Origin: Usnea hakonensis
Lineage: Eukaryota > Ascomycota > Lecanoromycetes > Lecanorales > Parmeliaceae
Length of the DNA: 64,000 nt
Reading direction: 5' to 3'
Assembly: GCA_013423325.1 (NCBI GenBank)
Contig: BLJB01000009.1
Location: 62,001-126,000 of the forward strand
Part shown: positions 1-10,694 of the stretch, piece by piece
Layout: every line of letters begins with the position of its first letter
How positions within the stretch are numbered: the stretch's first letter is position 1
The notes under the pieces: model-generated
Told to the model about the DNA's origin: nothing
Databases searched by the model: none
What the model saw: only the letters and a program-made list of their open reading frames with translations
Made by a program: the position numbers and the translations under genes

Positions 1-2065
1 CGAATCCATCTCGTCCCTTAATGCAGCCAAAGTGACAGGAGTCATCTGATCTCTCCGTTCCCAATGACCGAACAAGCTCGTTGCAACTGCAAGAATATAA
101 AGCGCGGTGGTTTGCCAGGTTCCATCCAAGCTCATGTATCTCTGGACCTGCTTCACGTGATAGAGCATCTTCTGCGAGATATCCATGCAAATAGTGAGGT
201 TCTCACTGTTGAATTCGGTAGACGTGGACAGCGATAACGACGGATGACGGAGAAGCAGACGGGCATGCAATCCCCATATGGCCAAATATTGACACTGGAC
301 TCGGCCCAGCTCATCATCAGAAGCGGATTCCTCCCTTAGTTCTCGAGGCCACTGATCCATCCAGTCACGTATACGCCTTTCCAACCTCCGCACTGTATTG
401 ACATAGTTGTGCGGCGATCGCTTTACGGCGTAGATGTTGCTGTAGAGGTCCATATAAATGGGTATCATGGCTGAGGCTTGACGTCCGACAAGGAAATTGC
501 ACCTTCCAGATCTTGAGGTATCTATCCCAGACTCACTGATAAGATCGTCGTCGATGGCTTCATAGAGCTCGACATCCCAGTCATCGGATCGCAAGGCCAT
601 TGGACGTCCAAGATTCCCGGCTACTATGACATGGATCACAAGAATGGACCAGAACACCCGTTTTCTAAGCTCAATCTCCAGTATACTTCGTTCGGTAGAT
701 GGAGCCCAGCGTTTCGCAGAACGATGCAGCCCCAACTCGATGGCCAGATTGAGGACAATGCTCGTAATCATCCAACAAGCTCCAGGCTTCGGAAGGTTCC
801 TTATGTGCAAACAGAGCATAGTCATCGCCTGTATGTCGGCTAGAGTATGGCTAGCCACCAACTGAGCAAAGAACCGCAAAGCGTAGTGGTAGTGGAAATT
901 CGAAGACTGGTTCAATTCTGCCTGATGGTCGGCGTTTTTGGGAGCGCGTGCGGCATACTGACAGTACATAATAGCAAACATTGTATGTACCATGACAGTC
1001 TCAGCGATGGTTGGCTGGAAAGTTGGGTCATCGTAGATTCGTGTGAGCTGTTTAGCATGAGCAATGCAGAGGCACTATAGTTGAAGTGAAGAAACTTACT
1101 GTAGCCATGAAGCTCGGCTTGTGTATGACCGGTAGGTATGGATTAGTCACTCTGAAATAAACATGGGCGTAGTTGAGTCCTTCACTTCTAGGAGGAAGCT
1201 CGACTTTGCTGAGTTTCGGACTCAAACCAAAGGCGGTCTGGACAAAAGCCCTGTATGACTTGTTGTAGACCGGCTGCGCGTTTCCAGAGGGGGTAGGGTC
1301 GGGCTCGTCAAGGTCCGCGGACATATAATTGGCAAGATCAATTTCCATCCCTAAAACATTCATCGAAGTGCCTCGTATGGAGCTTAGAAGGGAATTGCCT
1401 GTTGATACACCTAGGTAGTTGTTGCCGGCCAGACCACTGCGGAATTCCGGAAGGCGGCTCGGTGCTTCCTCCACTGATGTTGTCCTGTTACCCACATTTC
1501 CGTCAAAAGAACCTCCACGATAATCCGTATCTCTTGTTCCTCTGCCATTAGGATCCCATGCCGAACGGTTTCCTGCCCTCTGCTCCTCGTGCCATTGCAC
1601 TAGCGGTGCGGTCGCGGAGTCCTCGTACTTGATCTTCGGTTCGATGTCCGGGACATCCTCCCCCAAGGATTCAAGCCGACCCTGTAGCAAGTGGTTGTAG
1701 CTCTCGAGCTCCTCAAGCCGACGCTCGAGGCTCTGAACATATCCGCGAACTGTGGCTTTTCCTGTGATTCGATCGGTTGTCTTGCATTCTGATTGGTTTT
1801 GCAGGCACGGAGCACAGCCATTCATGTTATCATCACAACGCATCTTCCGGACCTGCAGTGAAGTCGTCAGCTACAACGGTCTTCTGGCAAGCATTATGTA
1901 TGCAGGCCTTACCCTGCAGCGGTCACACGCCTGACCGGTCCGATTGGAGGCACTGATCTTCTTCTTGACATCTTGGGAATAGTCGGCAGCAGTGGCATCT
2001 TTTTCGGTCTTGATGATTTTGACATTGTTGACGAAGGAAGGATCGTCATCTGCTTTTCTCTTCAT
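1..2065 (-). CDS. Zn2Cys6 fungal transcription factor (3' end beyond window)
   Basis: Nuclear DNA-binding regulator. Exons read as 2065..1913, 1852..1100 and 1047..1, with introns of 60 and 52 nt. The first splice joins CDRCR to VRKMRC and creates a full CX2CX6CX6CX2CX6C binuclear zinc cluster at about residues 47-74. It is followed by a basic linker (TDRITGKATVRGY) and a coiled-coil-like segment (SLERRLEELESYNHLLQ) for dimerisation. Exon 3 is open to the window edge and carries the fungal-specific transcription factor middle domain, for example VFWSILVIHVIVAGNLGRPM. The C-terminus is missing. The ATG at 2065 is the first in-frame Met. The frame stays open upstream to a TGA near 2190 without another ATG, so a further 5' exon is possible. 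Target genes cannot be inferred from the sequence. Confidence 0.88.
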
Positions 2066-3281
2066 CGTCGGCTCTAATTCTCTCTTCCGTTTTGCGACAG
2101 CTTCAACCACGGAGTTTGCCGTCCCATCGTTGGATTGCCGCAAGGTAAGGGGCGCGCTAGAGGCGCAGATGCCGGTTAGTATGGGCGATCAAGCCTTGGC
2201 GCCAAGCACCATTAAACGCTTCTATCAAATTCCGCTAGTGACCAGCCGTGGCTTGTGATATTGCTCCACATTGTGGACAGCCATAAGATTGAATACCAAT
2301 CCCTGGTCTGCAAGCAATACGGTTGGGTCTCGATGCTGAATCTTGCTCGGTGCTCTGGACCTCCTTCTCAATGAAGTGATCAATCTTTATTACGAGATCG
2401 AGGTTGGGCGCAGAGGGATTTGTTTAGCAGGTTCTCCTCCAAGCATTGGCTTCTTCATCTCTAAATGTTGCAGCAAACGTGAAGAGGTTCTCTTTTTGAA
2501 GTATGGCAATTATCAGCGTGGTCGAATATTGAAGATACAATGAGGCGTCCTTATGGCTATGCTCCATCCCACAAGAAGTCCAGCTTTGCATTTACCCTCA
2601 CGCACGTCCAACGGGTAGACACACAGCTCTTACACTTCCTTCAGACTTTTCAAAATTTCTTAGAGCTGAAGAATAGTAGAGGACTGGGCCTGTTTACATG
2701 TTCGTTTCTGAAACTTCTCTCAATAGCAAGCCGTGAAGGCCCTCCTACCATCATCCAATTCGTTCAGCGTTCTAAAGCCATGCTTCCGATTTGCTGCCCG
2801 CTCAAATCGCTGCTGATGGTCTGCTAACGCAAATGAGTGAGATCTCCGCATTCATCCTCATCACGGAAAGGACTAACAATTTTGATATCCTTTCAAAGCA
2901 AACACATTAGACAGCCGTCGTCCATCTTAGTCACTGCTAGTCTTTCTCGTTCGCTTTCAGCTCATGAAATTTTAGGAGTCGACCAGTGTATCTTGTCAAG
3001 GGCTATATTGAGATTTCTAAAGACCTTAGCTACCGACATAGTGGTGTTATAGGATTTCAATACATAGATCTCGAGAATGAGAAATGAGGTCCGATGGCGT
3101 GAACGAGGCTACAAAGTGCTCGGGGGCTTTGCATGCTCTGATTGATGTTTTGTATTGGAATGGGCAAGTCCGTTGACTAAGGTTCGTAACTTGGAGTTGA
3201 GATGAGAAACGTATTTGTGTGGTCAAGGAGGGAGAGAAAAGATGATGTTATTGAATTGCATATTGAGGAGCACTCATTAGT
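2066..3281. other. Intergenic, no gene seen
   Basis: Lies between the start of the Zn2Cys6 gene and the 3' end of the C2H2-TPR gene. Only short open frames without recognisable motifs are present. It probably holds the promoter of the Zn2Cys6 gene, transcribed leftward, and possibly an upstream exon of it. Confidence 0.6.
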
Positions 3282-6219
3282 CTATTCCCTATTTAGTTGG
3301 GCCGATTCATCACCTTCGTCACCACCTGCGATACTTTCTCGTATTTCTGCTAGCTGCGCTTCACTGGCTACCGTGTCTAGATGCTCTTCTCCCAGTACTC
3401 TTCTTCTCAACTCTGCCACTCGCACTTGCAATACTTCGGCTTCATTCCACCGTGCTTGACTGTGATGAATACATGCTAGGCGAGCCATATCGTCTACCGT
3501 GTCTAGATGCTCTTCTCCCAGTACTCTTCTTCTCATCTCTACCACTCGCACCTGCAATGCTTCGGCTTCTTTCAATCGTTCTTGGCTGTGATAAATCAAT
3601 GCTAGCCCAGCCATACCGGCTAGCGTGTCTGGATGCTCTTCTCCCAGTGCTCTTCTTCTCATCTCTACCACTCGCACCTGCAATGCTTCGGCTTCATTCC
3701 ACCGTGCTTGACTCTGATAAATCCATGCTAGGCGAGCCATATCGTCTACCGTGTCTGGATGCTCTTCTTCCAGTACTCTTCTTCTTATCTCTAACGCTTG
3801 CAGCTGCAATTTCTCCGCCTTAGCCATCCTACCCTCACGAGCATAGAGACTGATTAAGTTGTTCATCGTCTTGAGTGTAGATGTGTTCTCAGGGCCCAAT
3901 ACTTTCTCATATCCTACCAGCGCGCGCTGATACATCGCCTCTGCCTGAGCCCACTTGCCCTGATTAAGATAGACCGTACCTAAGCTGTTTATTGTCTCTA
4001 GTGTAAATGTGTTCTCAGGGCCCAATACTTTCTCATATCCAACCAGTGCTCGTTGACACATCTCCTCTGCCTGAGCCCACTTGCCCTGATCAAGATAGAC
4101 CTTGCTCAGGTTGTCGGCTGTCTCGATTGTGGATGGATGCTCAAGGCCCAATGCTTTCACCTTTCCCTCCAGTGTTTTCTGATACATCTCCTCCGCCATG
4201 TTAAACTTGCCCTCTCTATGATACTTCCATGCCGTGATAGCCATGTAATCTGACGCTTCAGAACGCGCTTTTGCAAATCGCTCCTCTGGCGACCCCTGAT
4301 CAACTCTGTTTGCTTTGTTCGACGCATCTTCTCCAGGGTCATCCTCGATGTCTGAAGACCGCGCTAATGCAATCAGAGCCTCATTGAACTCGTCAATGTC
4401 ATTGATATCTTCAACACCTTCCCGCGAGCCCATCTGTTGCGAGGCCTGGTCAAATCTGTTTGCTTTGTTGGACGTATCATCTTCTTCAGGTTCATCCTCG
4501 ATATCCGTAGACCGTGGGAGCGCAAATATAGCGATCTTTTGAAGATGGGTGGCTATATGATTCTGCAATTGATCCTTGTCCTCGATACTGCAGAGACAGA
4601 ATGGACAATCCCGAGTGACCGTTTCGTCAAGACGAGCACTGACTGAAATAAGCTGTTGGTGATCCAATTCGGACGATATGCTGTGGTCCTTTTGAAGGTG
4701 CTCCTTGAAGCTTAAAGCTGAGTGATGTGTCTCAGATGGATGTATCGCGCAGCGCCAGACTCGGGTATGCGCCCAACGCTCATGAGTTGTCCAGTCTTTC
4801 CAGCTGTCGAACAACTGATCTCCTTTCTCGCAATCCGTATAGGTACAGATATATGGCCTGAGATCACGGAACACATGCTCTCTGGCTACAGTGAGTCTAT
4901 GCCTTTGTTTTAGTAGAACAGAACATGACATGGACCTACCGCCAAGCGTCCGGTTGAAGCTGAGATACAGAACATATAGTGAAGCAATAAGGACACACGA
5001 AATGTTTTTCCTTCTTGGCAGTCTCTTTGAGCCCGAGAGGGGGGGGGGGAATATCTACCTGGTCATCTCGAGGATCCAATGCTTTTGGAGTGATTGTGCG
5101 ACGAGATGTCGAAGATCTCCCATCATCATCCCCAAATCGAGAGGGATCGCGTAAGTAAGAGGCCGTGCTTGGCTTCGATAGAGCTGCTAATGTTCTTGGA
5201 CCGAGTTGAGGACTGTCAATGAAGTTGTTTTCGAGTCTTTTCTCCGGACTTCTAGTGTTCATGGAAGGTAGTGCTTGCCGCCGATCAAGCTCTTCAAGAG
5301 TCTCTTTGGCATTTTTGTCTCTGTGTTTCCGCCAGTGGCCAAATTGTTGACGGCGATATGTATTCGCTTGTGCCATCCTGGCGATTATGATACGACATTC
5401 GTCGTCGAGCTCCCTTGGCTTTCGCATAAGGTCGTTCGCTTCTAGCGTGGCTTCAGGAGAAACCACGACATCGGCAGGCTTCAGTGCACGGTATTCTAAG
5501 AGAACTTCCTCGATATGTATGGCATCGATGGCTTTTATTTTCCCAATGAAGTCGACGCCAGTCTCTGGATCGGCCTTTTTAAATAGCCGCGCTTTCGATG
5601 ATGGAAGACGGGAAGCAGGGTCGCGTATCTTAGTTGCCAGTCGGTACAGATTATCGACAATGTCAACGACAGAACTCAGAAGAACTTTGGCAGTGGCTTC
5701 CGAGCTAGCAAACTCTTCATCAGATGAGTTTTCTTCAGTCTCGCTCTCAGCAGATGTCTCATCCTCTGGAATTTCATCACCAGGTGCTGAACCTCGTTGT
5801 AGACAGCCGCCATCAACTGCGGCTTCCTTCACTGGCCACCATCATCAACAACATTATCAGGCAGGCAGTCCACTGTATCGAATAAAAGCGAGAAGGGGAA
5901 GGCTGTACATACTCTCGTCTAATGAAGTCTTCAAATCGGTCAAGTAATCACCGATCAGGTTTCGCAGAGCCTTAGCCTCTCGCAATCTATAATCAAGAGA
6001 GCTATGCCCACGATGGTGGAGGCCCAGATTGTTTGCCCAGAGACTGAATCTTTCTGCTTCATGCTCCCAATCAGCAGGAGCATAATCCTGCAGCTGTCCC
6101 TCGAAGTCAGATTGAGATAACAGGTCAAACGACATGGATATTTCCTTTCCTAGGACAGCCAATCTTTGGCTATCGCCTACTTTGACGTCGAGCCCAGCCA
6201 TCAAAACGTCGAATTCCAT
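3282..6219 (-). CDS. C2H2 zinc-finger and TPR-repeat protein
   Basis: Spliced model 6219..5913, 5831..4940, 4881..3282 (introns 81 and 58 nt), 932 aa. The N-terminal part carries a signature common in fungal NLR-like and C2H2 proteins (LGLHHRGHSSLDYRLREA). A long acidic stretch follows (DETSAESETEENSSDEE), then a Cys/His-rich region with several finger-like units: CPYCFTIC, YICTYTDCEKG..HERWAH and CPFCLCSIEDKD..HIATH. The C-terminal third has seven 42-residue kinesin-light-chain-type TPR repeats plus a partial eighth. No NACHT or NB-ARC P-loop is visible. The frame is open upstream to about 6331 without an ATG, so a short upstream exon is possible; 6219 is the first in-frame ATG. An 11-G run lies inside exon 2. 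Head-to-head with the DUF7580 gene. A role in protein scaffolding or recognition is inference. Confidence 0.8.
3291..3794 (-). repeat. Four tandem 126-bp TPR-coding units
   Basis: Units start at about 3291, 3417, 3543 and 3669, exactly 126 bp apart. The last three differ at only a minority of positions. Each encodes one 42-residue TPR (pattern LA.I..SQ.R..EAE.LQVRV.E.RRR.LGEEH.DT). Near identity at DNA level points to recent expansion or gene conversion. Confidence 0.85.
3882..4133 (-). repeat. Two tandem 126-bp TPR-coding units, second subtype
   Basis: Two adjacent near-identical units encode variants of YLDQGKWAQAEEMCQRALVG followed by YEKVLGPENT. They share the 126-bp period of the downstream array but belong to a different sequence subtype, so the two blocks amplified separately. 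Confidence 0.8.
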
Positions 6220-6629
6220 TGAATTGTTCGTCAATAGCTCCAAGAATACCTCGTCAATTTGAATATTCTCAGCGCCTTGATGAAAGCCGCTGCCCTGTCC
6301 GTACCCCACCAGCCTCGCCAGCCTTGCGGACTACAACGGAAATCAATCCGCACCCTCCACACGGCAATTTTTGGCGCACTCCCTGCCAGGACCAGACCAT
6401 GATGCAAATAAGATCTATGTAGTCAGCGATAGAAGGAACCAATCCCAAGACCGTTCTGAGTATGCCCCCGACACTTCCACCAAGACTTCTTCGATACGCC
6501 TACAGTCATTGACGTACCTCAGATGAAAGAGACGTTGTAGAGGTCAAAGGAATCAATTTTCAAGAACGACCCCGCGCCGAGGAACAATCTCGCAACTAAC
6601 AGGAAATTTCAATACCTCAGTATCACAAT
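6220..6629. promoter_or_regulatory. Divergent promoter between C2H2-TPR and DUF7580 genes
   Basis: A 410-bp spacer separates two divergent start codons and may also contain a short first exon of the leftward gene. No known operator was recognised. Co-regulation of the two genes is plausible from layout only. Confidence 0.45.
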
Positions 6630-8542
6630 ATGGAGGTCGCGGGAGTAGTACTAGGAGCGATACCGATAGTCATCGCAGCCTTACAATGTTATAAAGACAC
6701 CATCAAACTTGGAGGTCGCCTTTTCAAACGCAAAAAGCATGTCGAGAAGTTGATTCGTGCTTTGACTGAGCAGAAAGGAGCTTTAGAGCAGAATCTGGAG
6801 TGGCTCTCTAAGGCTATTGATGAGCCGTGTGACGGTACAGAGAAGCTAGATCTTGAAGACGAGGATATTCGGGAGGCAATGATGGAATACCTCGGCAGCA
6901 GCGGTTCGACGTCTTTTGCATTGGCCCTGACGAATGCGCAGAAAAGTGTTTCAATTATCATCAGAAACATTAAGGGCCTACTACCAGATAAAACTGTGAG
7001 TATGACACTCTCTTCCAAGGTGCTACATGGCAAGTCGCGGTGCTCATATACATTAATGATCCTGTGCTGTTTCGATACCTGCACAATTACCATCTCCAGC
7101 AACGTAGGCGCTTAAAATAAACTCATTGAGATGTTTTGACAGCAAGAATGTTTGGCTAACTTGCCCCCGAGCTTCCCGGAGACGAGTTGAGCAAGATCAT
7201 AGAGTTAAGAGATTCTGGAAGCTTCAACGTCCCATTCCGAAAAGGGTTCAAGCTCATGCTTCACGAAGATACCGTTGACGAGAAAATTACCGAGCTCACA
7301 TCGTCTATTCGAATGCTTTATCAATTACAAAGCACTGGTACCTCGATGCGACAAATAGATGCTACAGTACCAACCAAGCACTCAAATAGATTGTTGAGCT
7401 CTCTTGTCCGGATTCAAAGCAATGCTAACCGCTTATACCGCGCTATCTCGCTTGGCTGGGCACCTGGATGCCATTCCACTCATGAAGCGAGATTGATGCT
7501 TGAAGATCGAATAGAAGAACCTGCTTCGACTACAAGAGCGAAGTGGTCGAACAAACCGCTGGACTTCAAGATGATATTCGCTTTGGAGTATTCAACAGCA
7601 TGTGACCTACTATGGCACGAAGGAAACGTAAAGGTCGTCGAAGATGGGCCAGGGAGGACATCGAGGGCTTCTCAAGTCTCGACTCATCCCCCATCTCTGT
7701 CCAGCAACTCCACAAGAATACCCACCGTCACATTCGCTACAATGCCCGATCCCTCAGATGAAGCATTTTCAGCGCTAGAAGTCCCAGATATCTGCAGAGC
7801 TATAGCCCAAGCGAAACAAGAACAAAACCTCCTCCAGCTCTACCTCCTAGCCCACCAACGACTGCACTACTGCCATCCAGTGCCCGTACAACATGTATTG
7901 AACTCTTCTCAGTACATCAGTACCACCAGCCTCGCATCCCTCCTAACCGCCTCCTCAACAACAAGCGACCGCTCCCACAAAATCCCCCTGAAACCCCGTC
8001 TCCTCCTCGCTTTGACCCTCGCATCCACCCTTATACAGCTAACCGCAACGCCGTGGCTCGGTAACATTTGGTCAAAACACTCGATCTATTTCTCGACGCA
8101 GCCATCGAATGACCCAATGCCAGACCAACATCCGCTTCACCCCTCCCAAATTGATCTCACCCGCCCCTTCTTAACCCAATCCTTCAATAATGAACCCACC
8201 GCCCTCCCCCCACCCCACCCGACAGGCCCCCGGCAGATGATACTAGAACTCGGCATCATGCTCCTAGAACTCTGGCACGAAACCTCCCTTGAATTTTACG
8301 CCTCAACGATCAACCAAGTCCTCAAAGATTCCTACTACGATCGTCTCTCTCTTGCACAACGTTGGCTGGATGAGACGGAAGAGTCAATACCGCCGGTTTA
8401 TTTCCATGTGGCGTTGAGGTGCGTGAGGTGCTGTTTTGATGGGGTACCCGCGAATCCGGTCTGGGACGGGTGTCTGTTCAAAGGGTTGGTAACAGGGGTT
8501 GTGGAACCCTTACTCGAGCAATGTCGGCCAAGGGCTACGTGA
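6630..8542 (+). CDS. DUF7580-type fungal protein
   Basis: Exons 6630..6995 and 7172..8542 (intron 176 nt with a GCTAAC branch site), 578 aa. The N-terminus (MEVAGVVLGAIPIVIAALQ) is the hydrophobic helical start typical of DUF7580 and other prion/HeLo-related fungal proteins, followed by basic and coiled-coil-like helices. The C-terminal half, from about residue 310, carries the DUF7580-type body: helical segments PRLLLALTLASTLIQLTATPWL, then LELGIMLLELWHETSLE and HVALRCVRCCF. No kinase catalytic loop is visible, although this domain is often described as a degenerate kinase-like fold. Biochemical function is unknown; families of this architecture are abundant in fungal recognition and cell-death repertoires. 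It shares a short intergenic region with the C2H2-TPR gene. Confidence 0.78.
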
Positions 8543-9521
8543 AGGCGGATGCGACAGGGTGAGTGAGCCAATTATTCTCTCATCAGGGAAAGCAGACTTC
8601 TTTGTACGTTTGATACCAAGCGCAGCGGGCAGGTAAACGAGGAAGGCTGACATATATAGATTAGGGTCGATGAGCATTGTTTACCGTTGAAACCCTGGCA
8701 GCTCCGGAGTGAATCAACCACTACTGCAGAATCCATTATCCTTACAACGCGTTCAAGTAAGACAGCCCTCAGCCACTGATGACAACTTGAGAAGACTTGG
8801 CACATCCCAATCCAAACCCGTCGACGAAACTGTCAACAAATGGCTCAAAACGACAGCGGGAGTAGGATAAGGTGAACATGGATGTCAAGCACCGTTTCTG
8901 TTTCCGCCTGAGAGGCCATGTTGCGATGGAAACTTCCTCTCAAGACATTACAAAGCTCTCATAAGCTGCGCTCAAAGATTGATAATAGACAAGCCATCGT
9001 TTCCCCACAGATCAACACTCTTACACTCCCCAATACGGCCCACACAAGGGCCCATCATCGCCTACCTACCTTACTCTCTTCACACCAAGCAAGACCCCGC
9101 CACTCTGATCAAGAACTCTGCAGAAGAAAGCCTCATGTCATAGCGTGACATGCCCGGGCATGACATGCGCGCTCAACCGACACGACCATTCTTCCCATTA
9201 AAGACTCAGGCATGCTGTCAGAATTTGACCGTCCAGCACAAGATAAGTTTGGGACGTTGGGACGGCTCTTTGCGACCTTGGAGGAGGAGAGTAAGGTGTA
9301 TGAGAAGAGGATGGTTTAGTCTCGTTTGTCGAGGAAGAATGGAGGGGAGAAGGTCGGGGGTCCTTTTGCGATGCTAGATGAGAGAGAGGGGCAAGTAGCT
9401 TTTGAAGGAAGTCAGTTGGAGGAGAGAAGATACTTTGGGACGCCTAAAGACTTTTTGAATCTAAGCATACAGAAGCTTCAATGATACCTAAAGACTCTCT
9501 TCCCCAGAAGCCCCAAACCCC
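8543..9521. other. Intergenic, no gene seen
   Basis: Convergent space between the DUF7580 gene and msrA, larger than needed for two 3' UTRs. Open frames at 8918-9377 are short and lack motifs. Nothing further was recognised. Confidence 0.55.
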
Positions 9522-10222
9522 CTACACCAAATCCCCAAACTTCCTCACAAAGTGCGCCGGACACTCATACCCCCCCGGATTATTCCTCAAATACAACTGA
9601 TGATAATCCTCCGCGTCCCACCACTCGCCGGCCTCCAAAATCTCCGTCGAAATAGCGCCCTGCTTCCACCACTGCTCCTGCGCCTTCTTGGTCACCGTCT
9701 CGGCCTCGGCCTTCTGCTCGGGGGAGTGGTAGAAGATGGCGCTGCGGTACTGGGTGCCGGCGTCCATGCCCTGGCGGTTCGGGGTCGTGGGGTCGTGCAT
9801 CTTGTAGAAGAATTCGAGGAGGGTGGTGTAGGGGAGGGTGGCGGGGTCGAAGGTCATTTGGAGGGCTTCGGCGTCTGGAGGGGTGTTAGCATTTCATGTG
9901 TACATACACGCGCATGATATATATCAAATGCAGGAAGGAGTCTAAACGTACGACCCGTCCTCCCCGAGCAAACAGCCCTATAACTCGGGCTACTCGTATC
10001 GCCACCAATATACCCCACCTTCGCATCCAGCAACCCTTTCCCCTCAAACGTCTTGCGGAACAAGTGTTCGACGCCCCAGAAACAGCCCGCGGCGACGGTG
10101 CATTTTTGCGCGTTGGGGGGGAAGTCGGCGGTGGAGCGGCCTTCGGGGTTGAGGGAGAGGCGGGTGGAGGTGGTGAAGGGTCGGAAGAGGCGAGTGAGGA
10201 AGTTGGGCATTGTGGAGGCCAT
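9522..10222 (-). CDS. msrA: Peptide methionine-S-sulfoxide reductase A
   Basis: Reduces methionine-S-sulfoxide in proteins and free Met, repairing oxidative damage. Exons 10222..9952 and 9874..9522 (intron 77 nt), 207 aa. The catalytic motif GCFWG is at residues 46-50 with nucleophile Cys47. Other family signatures are KVGYIGG, the splice-completed SGRTGHAEALQM, and FYKMHDPTTPNRQGMDAGTQYRS. The first 30 residues are rich in Arg, Ser and Thr and lack acidic residues until Glu27, which suits a mitochondrial presequence (MASTMPNFLTRLFRPFTTS); a second Met at residue 5 could serve as well. An upstream hydrophobic extension in frame has no ATG and was not included. Identity is firm; localisation is inference. 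Confidence 0.95.
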
Positions 10223-10694
10223 GATGAGGAGGAGGATGGAGAGAGTGAGGGTTATTAAAGGCTTCAGGTTGGGAGATGGGGTTGGATGTCTTGATTGATT
10301 GTGAGTTGGAATTGATGGCAATGTTTATAATGTTTGATTCTGGACTTCTGGACCCTTCGTTGACGTCATTTCCGAAAGGATGAGTAATCTTTGGTGGCGA
10401 CATGTTTCGAATATTGAACTTTTGGAATCGCATGATATGGAATCATTTGAGGCACAATGGTATGAAGAGTTCAAAATATAACCCCCATGAACAATGTTGT
10501 GAGCATCTTGGCCAGAATATACTCGAAGTACCCATACTTCTAGAACGATTGAGCTTGTTATGTACAGTTCGGCGCCATCATGCATGACTAAAAAGCAGCA
10601 GCAGCTTTCGGCCGTTAAAGGAACGCCTTATTCAATGCACAAAAGCCTGTAATGTTAGAGATCACGATGAGAAGGCACTGCGAAGGGACAAGCC
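10223..10694. other. Intergenic between msrA and kinesin gene
   Basis: Contains the promoter of msrA and the 3' region of the kinesin gene, both leftward. No other feature was recognised. Confidence 0.5.

Noticed and set aside
10223..10321. Hydrophobic N-terminal extension of MsrA (would be a membrane anchor)
   Set aside because: The frame starts only at a TTG; no ATG or upstream exon supports it.
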